From: Aliidiomarina sanyensis
GTDB lineage: Bacteria; Pseudomonadota; Gammaproteobacteria; Enterobacterales; Alteromonadaceae
DNA length: 64,000 nucleotides
Reading direction: 5' to 3'
Assembly (NCBI RefSeq): GCF_003987175.1
Contig: NZ_PIPM01000006.1
Location: 62,001-126,000 of the forward strand
In this document: piece after piece, positions 56,442 through 64,000 of the stretch
Position numbering within the stretch: position 1 is the stretch's first letter
Layout of the letters: every line of letters starts with the position of its first letter
Program-made: the position numbers and the translations under genes
The notes under the pieces: model-generated
Database searches by the model: none
What the model was told of the DNA's origin: nothing
What the model saw: only the letters and a program-made list of their open reading frames with translations

Positions 56442-57449
56442 TTATCGATTCGCGATCCGTTTGGCTAAATCCACAACGCGGTTGGCGTAGCCCCATTCGT
56501 TGTCATACCACGCGTAAATTTTGACGTGGGTACCATCAATCACCAAGGTCGACAATGCATCGACAACCGAGGAACGTGGATCTGTTTTGTAATCAACTGA
56601 CACCAACGGGCGTTCCTCATAACCCAGGATTCCGGCCATATCGCCTTCGGCGGCAGCTTTCAGCGCTTTGTTCACCTCTTGCGCGGTGGTTGGTTTCTCG
56701 ACTTCAAAGACCATGTCGGTCAACGACGGCGAATCAAGTGGGACGCGCACTGCGTGACCGTTAATCTTCCCGACAAGTTCTGGGAAAATCACGGTGATGG
56801 CGGATGCTGAACCTGTCGTGGTCGGAATTAATGAGCTCAGTGCTCTGGCCCGGCGAATATCTTTGTGAGGTGCATCTAAAATACTTTGCGAATTGGTTAG
56901 TGCATGGATGGTCGTCATCGAGGCATGTTTGATCCCAAAGTTCTCAAGAATGACTGATACTACAGGGCCTAAGCAGTTTGTGGTGCAGGAGGCTGCACTG
57001 ACGATGGATTGCTCGAGGGGATCGAAATCGAGGTCATTCACGCCCACAACGATATTTGGAACGCCTTTGCTTTTCACTGGAGCGCTCACCACAACGTGGT
57101 CGACGCCTTGGTCAAGATAGGCTTGCAAAACTTCGGTTGTTTTGAAGCGGCCTGATGCCTCAATGACCAAGTCGCAGCCAGACCAATCGCCGCTGCCGAT
57201 GTCTTTGTGCTGTGTGAGGCGAATACGTTCACCGTCGATGGTGATCGAGTTTGGATCGCTGGTGATGGTGCGGTTCCACCGGCCATGGGTGGAGTCAAAC
57301 TCCAACAGGTGAGCCATTAAATTCCCGTCACCACCCGGATCGTTGATCATAACAAATTCAAATTCATCGGAGCCAAACGCTGCGCGCAGCGCAAGGCGAC
57401 CAATCCGTCCAAAACCATTAATGCCAACGCGAACTTTTTTACCACTCAT
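56442..57449 (-). CDS. ArsJ-associated glyceraldehyde-3-phosphate dehydrogenase
   Basis: 335-residue GAPDH with NAD site INGFGRIGRLALR and catalytic Cys in ASCTTNCLGPV. ATG 57449 with AAGGA upstream; the 77-residue upstream extension is repeat-encoded. Because arsJ is next in line, this copy probably uses arsenate in place of phosphate to make 1-arseno-3-phosphoglycerate for export, rather than being the glycolytic enzyme. No arsR or arsC is visible nearby, so regulation is unclear. Confidence 0.88.
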   Translation of the reverse strand: MSGKKVRVGINGFGRIGRLALRAAFGSDEFEFVMINDPGGDGNLMAHLLEFDSTHGRWNRTITSDPNSITIDGERIRLTQHKDIGSGDWSGCDLVIEASGRFKTTEVLQAYLDQGVDHVVVSAPVKSKGVPNIVVGVNDLDFDPLEQSIVSAASCTTNCLGPVVSVILENFGIKHASMTTIHALTNSQSILDAPHKDIRRARALSSLIPTTTGSASAITVIFPELVGKINGHAVRVPLDSPSLTDMVFEVEKPTTAQEVNKALKAAAEGDMAGILGYEERPLVSVDYKTDPRSSVVDALSTLVIDGTHVKIYAWYDNEWGYANRVVDLAKRIANR

Positions 57450-57519
57450 ATTGTTGTCCTTCTCGTTGTGATCTCGTTTTAGAATGAACATCCTACAAAA
57501 TATACGATAAAAGTTACAA

Positions 57520-57705
57520 TTTGTAGCCAACGCATGTTCCGCAACGGTGCGTTGGGTCTCAGCGGGAAAAAAGACCCAACACCGAACCCAACACATATTC
57601 CGTAACGGCGCGTTGGCCCCGTAGCCAACGCAATGCGTTGGGTTCCAGCGCGAAAAAAGACCCAACACCGAACCCAACACAATGCGTTGGCTACATTCAA
57701 TTTCG
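57520..57705. repeat. Palindromic repeats upstream of the arsenate-resistance genes
   Basis: The 57450-57796 gap holds a long-loop copy (GTTCCGCAACGGTGCG), a decayed long-loop copy, a short copy and an inverted copy joined by a spacer with AAAAAAGACCCAACACCGAA. They sit in the presumed promoter region of the GAPDH gene. Confidence 0.9.
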
Positions 57706-57796
57706 TAACGGTCACTGCGGTGGTGGTTTCTTGCGCAAGTTGGGAGGTGTTCTACACTAACAAGGAGGCTCGTAAACTCTAACTAAGGAGGCCCTC

Positions 57797-58633
57797 ATGA
57801 GACGGCTATCCAACTGGTTGCTCGCGGTTTTTGTAGTCACTTTAACGGCATGTTCGCCGGCAGAACGGCAAGAAATTCAGGCACCTGAGCATGGTGTCAC
57901 TGAAGCTGAAATGACCGATGTCCAAGCATCTCACTGTCAATTAACCATGGGGTTTGAAAGTTGGGAACCCTATCAGTATCTAAGCCCCGGCGGAGAAGTC
58001 GGTGGGGTTGATTTCGAAATCGCACAACAAGCATTTTCACACATGAACTGTACCCTGCGTGTAGAACAGGGCTCTTGGATGGAGCTGCTGGAACTTCTGC
58101 AAAATGGGGATATCGATTTTCTTATGGGCGCATCACGGACGGAAGCACGTGAGCAGTTTGCCTACTTCTCAGTCCCCTATCGGGATGAGCAATTTAGTTT
58201 GTTTGTTCGCGGTGATCGACGGAACCGCTTCGATCAATCAACCGTTGAAGAGTTCGTAGCGGCAGGGTATCGCGTGGGTGTCGTGAACGAGTATTACTAC
58301 GGTGAAGAACTGCAAAGCCTGATGTATGATTCGGATTATACGAGTCAGTTTATCGGTTCGATGATCAATGAACTGAATGTCGCGCGGGTGCTCGATGGCG
58401 AAATTGATGGATTTTTAGAAGATAACCTCGTGGCATCTTCGATTATCCGTCGGCGGGGTCTCGGTGCATTAATTGACCAACACGCGATCAGCCTACCGAG
58501 TACAGAAGTGTATGTTATGTTCAGCCGTGCATCAGTAGACGACGAGTTTGTGGAGCAATTTAACGATGCCCTGCAAGTTTTAGTGGACGATGGTTACATT
58601 GAGCATGTCATCGCTCGGTATAGCATTTATTAG
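57797..58633 (+). CDS. Extracellular solute-binding lipoprotein, family 3-like
   Basis: 278 residues; signal peptide with lipobox LTAC, then a type 3 solute-binding fold (MGFESWEPYQYLSPGGEVGGVDFEIAQQAF; NGDIDFLMGASRTEAREQFAYFSVPY). No permease or ATPase gene is adjacent, so it may be an orphan sensor or scavenging protein. Strong RBS AAGGAGG. Related in fold to the sensor domain of the GGDEF receptor at 18.1 kb. A terminator follows. Confidence 0.87.
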   Translation: MRRLSNWLLAVFVVTLTACSPAERQEIQAPEHGVTEAEMTDVQASHCQLTMGFESWEPYQYLSPGGEVGGVDFEIAQQAFSHMNCTLRVEQGSWMELLELLQNGDIDFLMGASRTEAREQFAYFSVPYRDEQFSLFVRGDRRNRFDQSTVEEFVAAGYRVGVVNEYYYGEELQSLMYDSDYTSQFIGSMINELNVARVLDGEIDGFLEDNLVASSIIRRRGLGALIDQHAISLPSTEVYVMFSRASVDDEFVEQFNDALQVLVDDGYIEHVIARYSIY

Positions 58634-58670
58634 GGAATCAGTGCGATAATTACCGACAGATTCGTTGCAT

Positions 58671-58706
58671 AAGGCCTTGCTGGCTCAGCCACGCAGGGCC
58701 TTTTTT
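58671..58706 (+). terminator. Rho-independent terminator
   Basis: Stem AAGGCCTTGC/GCAGGGCCTT with loop TGGCTCAGCCAC and six T. A palindromic repeat starts directly at the T tract. Confidence 0.88.
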
Positions 58707-58738
58707 GTAGCCAACGCTGTGCGTTATAACAGGCTACA
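58707..58738. repeat. Decayed palindromic repeat after the terminator
   Basis: GTAGCCAACGCTGTGCGTTA followed by TAACAGGCTAC, abutting the T run of the terminator. Confidence 0.75.
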
Positions 58739-58755
58739 AAACCAAGGGAATATTA

Positions 58756-59334
58756 ATGATTACGGAATTTTTCACAGCACTGTTGGCGGTGGCTGCGGCT
58801 GAGCTGGGAGATAAAACTCAGTTTATCGCTTTGTTGCTCGCCGCCCGTTACGCCAAACAAAAATGGGCCATCATTCTAGGACTCATCGCAGCAGCAACGC
58901 TAATGCACGGGCTGGCGGCGACCCTTGGTTTCTATTTGGGCGATTTCGTTGTCGGCGATTATACAGCCCTTGTGGTCGGTATCCTTTTTATCGTGATGGG
59001 TTTGGCCATTTTACGAAAAGAGCCCGAAGGGTCTGATGATGTAAACCATAGATATTTACGGTTTGGGGCCTTTGCAGCGAGTTTTTTACTCTTTAGCCTG
59101 TCCGAGATTGCCGATAAATCACAAATCGCGACCATGATGTTGGCAGCGCACTATGAGGCGATCGTGACCATCGCGGCGGGCGCTGTGGTCGGCATGGTTT
59201 TATTGTTGGTTCCGGTGGTGTTCTTTGGCGCGTGGCTCACCAAACGGATTCCGATGCAGGTCATTCGTTACACTGGCTTCGCAATTTTTGTGGCCATTGG
59301 TATACTGAGTTTATACGAATTTTTCGCCAACTAG
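58756..59334 (+). CDS. TMEM165/GDT1 (UPF0016) family Mn2+/Ca2+ exporter
   Basis: 192 residues, six transmembrane helices in two repeats. Each repeat has the acidic family motif: AAAELGDKTQFIALLLA near residue 15 and SLSEIADKSQIATMMLA near residue 120. Bacterial members export manganese; substrate here is inferred from family. Confidence 0.9.
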   Translation: MITEFFTALLAVAAAELGDKTQFIALLLAARYAKQKWAIILGLIAAATLMHGLAATLGFYLGDFVVGDYTALVVGILFIVMGLAILRKEPEGSDDVNHRYLRFGAFAASFLLFSLSEIADKSQIATMMLAAHYEAIVTIAAGAVVGMVLLLVPVVFFGAWLTKRIPMQVIRYTGFAIFVAIGILSLYEFFAN

Positions 59335-59346
59335 CAGGAGGTTAGT

Positions 59347-60915
59347 ATGTCTTGGGTCGTGGTGACCATGGCGCTCGGGGGACTCGGGCTCCTCCTGCTC
59401 GGCATGAACATGATGACCGAAGGCTTAAAAAGTGCAGCGGGGAATAAGTTGCACGTGGTCCTGGAGCGGTCCACCCAAACTCGGCTTCGTGCCTTGATGA
59501 CGGGGTTTGGGATCACAGCGCTCGTTCAATCGTCCTCTGCGGTGATCGTCGCCACCCTTGGTTTTACCAATGCCGGCATGTTGCGGTTGAAACAAGCCGC
59601 GTGGGTCGTGTTTGGGAGTAACGTCGGGACCACCATGACAGCGTGGATTGTCGCGTTGATTGGTCTGAAAATCCGAGTTGAAATCATTGCGCTGCCGCTG
59701 ATTGGGATCGGCATGCTCCTGAAGCTTTTCTTTAAGAACTCCCGCGCGGCTCATATTGGCGTGGCACTTGCGGGGTTTGGTGTGCTGTTCCTTGGCCTTG
59801 GAATGCTGCGTGATGGGTTCATTGATGCAGCAGAATGGATTCCGATCGAGCGGTTGGGCACAACCGGTTGGTACGGCATCATTCTCGGGGTCATTGCAGG
59901 AGCCTTGCTCACCGCACTGATTCAAAGTTCATCGGCTGCATTAGCGATTATTCTAACGGCCTCCGTAACCGGTGTACTGACCCCGTTGTTAGGAGCATCG
60001 TTGGTAATTGGAGCCAATCTCGGCACCACAGCGACATCGCTTTTGGCGTCCATTGGCGCAACCACCAATGCGCGGCGCTTGGCGCTGGTTCATGTGACCG
60101 AAAAAGCCTTTACCGGCACAATCGCACTCATCTTACTCGTGCCCTTGTGGTGGATATCTAACTGGCTGGCGGGTGGCGATGGACGAACCAATATCTCGAC
60201 AGGCCTGGCACTCTTCCACACGCTATTTAACCTGCTTGGCATTCTATTGATGTGGTTCCTTGCCGATCACCTATTGCGTCGTGTTGAGCGTTGGATAAAA
60301 CAACCAGAACTGACCTCAGAGCGCCCTCGTTATTTGGACGATACGGTTTTGAGCATGCCTGCCATGGGGGTTCCTGCGATGCACTCGGAAATTAAGCGGG
60401 TGTTTAAGCAGTTGCTGGCGCGCGGGCGCAAAGTACTCGATGATGGTGCAGAGCCGGCACCGGAAGCGGATGTGAATACTAGCGTGCTGCTTGATGCGAT
60501 CGCAGAGTTTTCCAATAAGCTTGGAGCTCAAGGCGGGATGGACGAGTATTCTGAGTCGTTTATTAATCTCAACTGGGCGCGCGAAGAATGTGTGGAATTG
60601 CGTGAGTTATTCCATGACTTGCAAGACACGCCGAAAGCAGATGTTGAAGCGGCGCTCACGCCGGAATTGCGTGAGGCCTTCATGCGGTTGTTGCGCACCG
60701 GAGAACTGAAGCAAATGGATGAGGTGCAGCGAGGTGAGGCGATGTCTCATGTGAAAACGCTACGGAAAGCTCGACGAAATGAGCTGCTCGCTGAGATCCG
60801 AAGCGGCGCCATAAGCGCCCCAGAAGCAACCCGTCGCTTGCACGTGATTGCGTTATTTGAAGAGAGCGCCAAACGCGTCATGCGCATCACCGACGTCATA
60901 TATCCAACAGCGTAG
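59347..60915 (+). CDS. Na+/Pi cotransporter family protein with PhoU-like tail
   Basis: 522 residues. Two inverted Na/Pi-cotransporter repeats each with the QSS motif (ALVQSSSAVIVATLGF and ALIQSSSAALAIIL), followed after residue ~330 by a cytosolic helical PhoU-like domain. It follows the GDT1 gene by 12 nt, so likely one operon. The TAG stop starts a decayed repeat (TAGCCTCACGCGTTG). Confidence 0.9.
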   Translation: MSWVVVTMALGGLGLLLLGMNMMTEGLKSAAGNKLHVVLERSTQTRLRALMTGFGITALVQSSSAVIVATLGFTNAGMLRLKQAAWVVFGSNVGTTMTAWIVALIGLKIRVEIIALPLIGIGMLLKLFFKNSRAAHIGVALAGFGVLFLGLGMLRDGFIDAAEWIPIERLGTTGWYGIILGVIAGALLTALIQSSSAALAIILTASVTGVLTPLLGASLVIGANLGTTATSLLASIGATTNARRLALVHVTEKAFTGTIALILLVPLWWISNWLAGGDGRTNISTGLALFHTLFNLLGILLMWFLADHLLRRVERWIKQPELTSERPRYLDDTVLSMPAMGVPAMHSEIKRVFKQLLARGRKVLDDGAEPAPEADVNTSVLLDAIAEFSNKLGAQGGMDEYSESFINLNWAREECVELRELFHDLQDTPKADVEAALTPELREAFMRLLRTGELKQMDEVQRGEAMSHVKTLRKARRNELLAEIRSGAISAPEATRRLHVIALFEESAKRVMRITDVIYPTA

Positions 60916-61252
60916 CCTCACGCGTTGAGCTTTGCTCAGGTTGGAACCATGCCCTCTCCGGGACGCCGTGAACCCATCCATGGGGGCTTGACTGCCGCAT
61001 CCATGCGGCAGACACTCGGCGACGGAATCGCTTCCAGCCCTCGCACTCAACGCATCGTAGCCAACGCACTGCGTTGGGTCTAGATTGATAAATGCGTCAG
61101 GCCTGTGACCCAACGCTGTGCATTGGCTACACCCAACGCTGTGCATTGGCTACACCCAACGCTGTGCATTGGCTACACCCAACGCTGTGCATTGGCTACA
61201 CCCAACGCTGTGCATTGGCTACACCCAACGCTGTGCATTGGCTACACTCACC
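60913..61252. repeat. Repeat array between the Na/Pi and BCCT genes
   Basis: About 330 bp without a gene: copy 4 of the composite element (60949-61030), one inverted doublet (about 61057-61131) with spacer AGATTGATAAATGCGTCAGG, then six tandem copies of CCAACGCTGTGCATTGGCTACA with a 23-bp period up to the BCCT stop. Confidence 0.94.
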
Positions 61253-63266
61253 GCACGGCGTCGAGGAAATACCAATGCTTCTCATATTGTTGGAGGATGT
61301 CGCCGATCACCTGATCTTTGCTCCAGCCATAGATATCGTAATCCTGACCGCCTTCGCGCAGGTGAACTTCCGCCCGGAAAAACTTCAGTTTTTCATCCCG
61401 GCCTTTTGCGATATCGCGCATCACAAAGCTCGGGGGACGATACTCGCGCGGACGCACGGAGTAGAAAAAGTCCATTTCATCGCCGTGCTCCGTTTGCAGC
61501 CAAGCGCGACCATCGTCGCCTCGCTTCACGTGGACGGGGATGTTCTGCTTCTTCAATTCCTCCGCCACGGCTTGCATAGCCTCCATCACGGGACCTTCAA
61601 TGAATTGCATGACTTCGTCTCGCTTCGGTTGTCGGACTAAACGGCGCAGTTGTTGCTGCCAGTTGCCTTGCGCAAACGCTGGCGCAGGTACGGCGGACGC
61701 GAGCGAGACCCGTTTGACGACTTCCAAGCGCAATGCGCGAATCAAGCCCCAACACATCAGGAGCATGACAATCGAGAACGGCAAAGCCGAGGCGATCGAC
61801 GCGGTTTGCAGCGCACCAAGTCCCCCAGCAAGCAGGAGCGCGACGGCAATTAAACCCTCGAGCCCACACCAGAAGATCCGCTGCCAGGTGGGTGAATCTT
61901 CATCACCACCACCGGAGGTAATGATATCCACCACCAGTGAGCCTGAGTCAGAAGACGTGACAAAAAACGTCACGACCAAGATGGTGGCGATCATCGAAGC
62001 AATCGTACTAAACGGCAGTGCATCAAAGAACTGGAACAGTGCGACCGACGAATCCGCCATCACCGCATCGCCCAGCGATGTCATGCCTTCCATCAAAATC
62101 ATGTGGATGGCGGTGTTACCGAAGAAGGTCATCCACATAAAGGTGAAGCCCATCGGGACGAGCAGGACACCGGTCACAAACTCACGAATGGTGCGGCCCC
62201 GTGAGACGCGGGCGATGAACATTCCGACAAACGGCGACCAAGCGATCCACCAACCCCAGTAGAATAGCGTCCAGCCACCTAACCAAGTACTCGGCTCACA
62301 ATCCCCGTTACAGCCTTCTTGCAAGCCGTAGGTGGCAGGATCGTAGGAGTATAAATTAAAGGTCATGGACACAATGGAAGACAAGTAGGTCCCGATGTTC
62401 TGCACCAAGGATTGCAGCAAATACACCGTTGGTCCGGCGAATAACACAAAGAATAGCAATCCAAATGCGAGGAACAGGTTGAGCTCGGACAGCCGACGGA
62501 TCCCGCCATCAAGGCCAAGGACGACCGAGATGGTAGCAATCAGCGTGATAATCACAATCAGTGCAATCTGCACATAGACCGACTGTTCAATCCCGATCAG
62601 AACATTTAGGCCGGAGTTGATTTGCAGTACACCGAACCCAAGCGAGGTTGCGACTCCAAACAGGGTACCAACGACTGCGAAGATATCGACTGCGTGCCCA
62701 AGCGGCCCATGAATCCGATCGCCAATGAGTGGATAAAGTGACGAACGGATGGTAAGCGGAAGGTTGTGCCGGAAGGCAAAATAAGCCAATGAAAGGGCAA
62801 CCACTGCGTAAATAGCCCACGCATGAAGTCCCCAGTGGAAGAACGTGATGTTCATGGCCTCGCGGGCGGCGTCAAAATTCTCACCGGCTCCCACGGGCGG
62901 GGCGATGTAGTGCATCACAGGCTCTGCGACCCCAAAGAACATTAAGCCAATCCCCATCCCCGCGCTAAATAGCATGGCGAACCAGCTTTTGTAGCTGTAA
63001 TCCGGGGTGCTGTGGTCTGGACCGAGTTTAATTTGTCCAAAACGGGAAAATGCGAGGTAGGCCACAAAAATCAAAAACAAGGCCACAACCATGACGTAGT
63101 ACCAACCGGCAGCGTCCATGATCCAGGCTTGAACGGCGGAAAATGTGGCGGCTGAAGCGTCGGGTGCGATGATGCCGAAGAGTACAAAAATTGCGGCGAT
63201 GATCCCTGAGCCAATGAAGACTGGTGGGTTCATGAGAACTTTCCGTTTTGCGGTCGTTTCTGACAT
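61248..63266 (-). CDS. BCCT family choline/glycine betaine transporter
   Basis: 672 residues with 12 transmembrane helices. The family tryptophan-rich motif (GGWTLFYWGWWIAWSPFVGMFIARVS, read in parts) and GMGIGLMFFGVAEPVMHY are intact. A cytosolic C-terminal domain of ~150 residues (from about 520) resembles BetT, an osmoregulated choline carrier. No bet genes are nearby, so choline versus betaine is open. Stop TGA lies 4 nt from a repeat. Confidence 0.92.
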   Translation of the reverse strand: MSETTAKRKVLMNPPVFIGSGIIAAIFVLFGIIAPDASAATFSAVQAWIMDAAGWYYVMVVALFLIFVAYLAFSRFGQIKLGPDHSTPDYSYKSWFAMLFSAGMGIGLMFFGVAEPVMHYIAPPVGAGENFDAAREAMNITFFHWGLHAWAIYAVVALSLAYFAFRHNLPLTIRSSLYPLIGDRIHGPLGHAVDIFAVVGTLFGVATSLGFGVLQINSGLNVLIGIEQSVYVQIALIVIITLIATISVVLGLDGGIRRLSELNLFLAFGLLFFVLFAGPTVYLLQSLVQNIGTYLSSIVSMTFNLYSYDPATYGLQEGCNGDCEPSTWLGGWTLFYWGWWIAWSPFVGMFIARVSRGRTIREFVTGVLLVPMGFTFMWMTFFGNTAIHMILMEGMTSLGDAVMADSSVALFQFFDALPFSTIASMIATILVVTFFVTSSDSGSLVVDIITSGGGDEDSPTWQRIFWCGLEGLIAVALLLAGGLGALQTASIASALPFSIVMLLMCWGLIRALRLEVVKRVSLASAVPAPAFAQGNWQQQLRRLVRQPKRDEVMQFIEGPVMEAMQAVAEELKKQNIPVHVKRGDDGRAWLQTEHGDEMDFFYSVRPREYRPPSFVMRDIAKGRDEKLKFFRAEVHLREGGQDYDIYGWSKDQVIGDILQQYEKHWYFLDAVR

Positions 63267-63340
63267 GTGGGATGCCCTGTGCGTTGTTGTGGTTTTACAG
63301 TATGATAGCAGACCTCAAGGATTTCTCAGGGAAGCAAGAC

Positions 63341-64000
63341 ATGTTGCCTGCGATTGCAGCGGTTCTATTTGGATTGATTTTACTGATTTGGAGCGCAGAC
63401 CGGTTTGTCGACGGTGCGGCTGCGTCCGCCCGTCACTTTGGCATGTCGCCGCTGCTGATCGGGATGATTATTATTGGATTCGGAACGTCGGCACCCGAAA
63501 TGGTGGTTTCGGCCTTTGCGGCCATGCAGGGGAACCCGGGGCTGGCGCTTGGTAACGCATTTGGCTCCAACACGGCCAATATCGGGTTGGTCATCGGTCT
63601 GACCGCGTTGATTGCGCCCATTGCCGTAAAGTCAAATGTACTGCGACGCGAGATGCCCGTGCTGCTGGGTGTGACCTTATTAGGTGTTGTGATTGTGTGG
63701 AATCTTACGATTTCGCGGATCGATGCCTTGGTTTTGCTCGGTGTGTTCGCTCTGGTCATGGGATGGTCCATCAAGCAGGGAATGGGGAATGGTGACTCAT
63801 TAGGCACCGAGACAACAGCAGAGCTGGATAGTCATCCCATGTCTCTGCCAAAAGCCCTGATGTGGTTGGTGGTTGGGTTGCTGCTGTTGATAGCCAGCTC
63901 TCGTGTGTTGGTGTGGGGCGCTGTGGATATCGCCGAGGCGTTTGGGGTTAGCGATTTGGTGATTGGGCTGACTATCGTGGCGATCGGAACCTCGCTACCT
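63341..64000 (+). CDS. CaxA/YrbG-type Na+/Ca2+ exchanger (partial)
   Basis: Runs off the right edge; 220 residues visible, starting at ATG 63341 with AGGGA upstream. It reads MLPAIAAVLFGLILLIWSAD at the start, then the alpha-1 repeat with GFGTSAPEMVVSAFA and LGNAFGSNTANIGLV, and the beginning of the alpha-2 repeat IGLTIVAIGTSLP at the window end. These are the ion-binding repeats of the CaCA superfamily. Divergent from the BCCT gene with 74 bp between starts. Confidence 0.92.
   Translation, partial: MLPAIAAVLFGLILLIWSADRFVDGAAASARHFGMSPLLIGMIIIGFGTSAPEMVVSAFAAMQGNPGLALGNAFGSNTANIGLVIGLTALIAPIAVKSNVLRREMPVLLGVTLLGVVIVWNLTISRIDALVLLGVFALVMGWSIKQGMGNGDSLGTETTAELDSHPMSLPKALMWLVVGLLLLIASSRVLVWGAVDIAEAFGVSDLVIGLTIVAIGTSLP

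Noticed and set aside
56442..57449. Glycolytic gapA
   Set aside because: Adjacency to arsJ points to the arsenate-detoxifying GAPDH; a separate gapA is expected elsewhere.
57450..57680. 77-residue N-terminal extension of the GAPDH
   Set aside because: Repeat-encoded; a proper RBS and the conserved Rossmann start are at 57449.

Overview
The window is 64 kb of a free-living gammaproteobacterial chromosome of medium GC content. It probably comes from a salt-tolerant or marine lineage, since it carries a BCCT osmolyte carrier, an Mrp-type cation/proton antiporter, a sodium/phosphate-type carrier and a DASS-type carrier. The cell makes cytochrome c (System I ccm), has Tol-Pal, CmoAB wobble-uridine modification and an RssB-like regulator next to galU. 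These fit Alteromonadales/Oceanospirillales-like bacteria, but I cannot name a genus.

Layout. 1-5.1 kb: 3' part of ileS, lspA, fkpB, ispH, then four small overlapping type IV minor-pilin genes. 5.2-13.2 kb: ccmABCDEFGHI and mlaA as one tightly overlapping run. 13.2-18.1 kb: a large repeat array, a small membrane protein, galU, an rssB-like gene, and cmoA-cmoB on the minus strand. 18.1-24.6 kb: a solute-binding/GGDEF receptor, aspS and ruvC-ruvA-ruvB separated by repeats. 24.9-25.15 kb: a strong candidate small RNA on the minus strand. 25.4-31.2 kb: ybgC-tolQRAB-pal-cpoB, then two identical tRNA-Lys genes. 31.4-36 kb: nadA, an SDR protein, a 41-residue membrane protein, a DASS carrier and a small beta-barrel protein. 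36.1-38.6 kb: tRNA-Ser(GGA) followed by a 2.3-kb insertion bounded by perfect 67-bp direct repeats. It carries only a three-gene operon: HTH protein, MNT/AbiEii-like nucleotidyltransferase and PP2C-like phosphatase. 39-45.5 kb: an Mrp/Mbh-like antiporter operon on the minus strand with three NuoL/M/N-type subunits. 45.6-47 kb: two complementary bacterioferritin subunits and bfd with a Fur box. 47.2-48.4 kb: asnC and an N-terminally truncated asnA. 48.6-54.5 kb: gltD-gltB. 54.8-57.4 kb: arsJ and its partner GAPDH, for arsenate resistance. 57.8-64 kb: a solute-binding lipoprotein, a GDT1-type Mn/Ca exporter, a Na/Pi-type carrier, a BCCT carrier and the start of a CaxA-type exchanger.

The main pervasive feature is a family of palindromic repeats with core CCAACGCA-N-TGCGTTGG, usually flanked by GTAG on one side. 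They fill nearly every intergenic gap outside the ccm and Tol operons, as singletons, locus-specific tandem arrays and inverted doublets with a conserved spacer (REPIN/BIME-like). They begin at the stop codon of about ten genes and supply the TAG or TAA. Three copies sit in frame inside arsJ, and one forms the tail of a broken lipoprotein gene. No RAYT/TnpA-REP transposase is visible in the window.

The most interesting candidate for an undescribed system is the integrase-less tRNA-Ser mini-island at 36.2-38.6 kb. Its genes overlap by ATGA, and a near-perfect 24-bp palindrome in front of them looks like an operator. The repeat family and the candidate small RNA come next.
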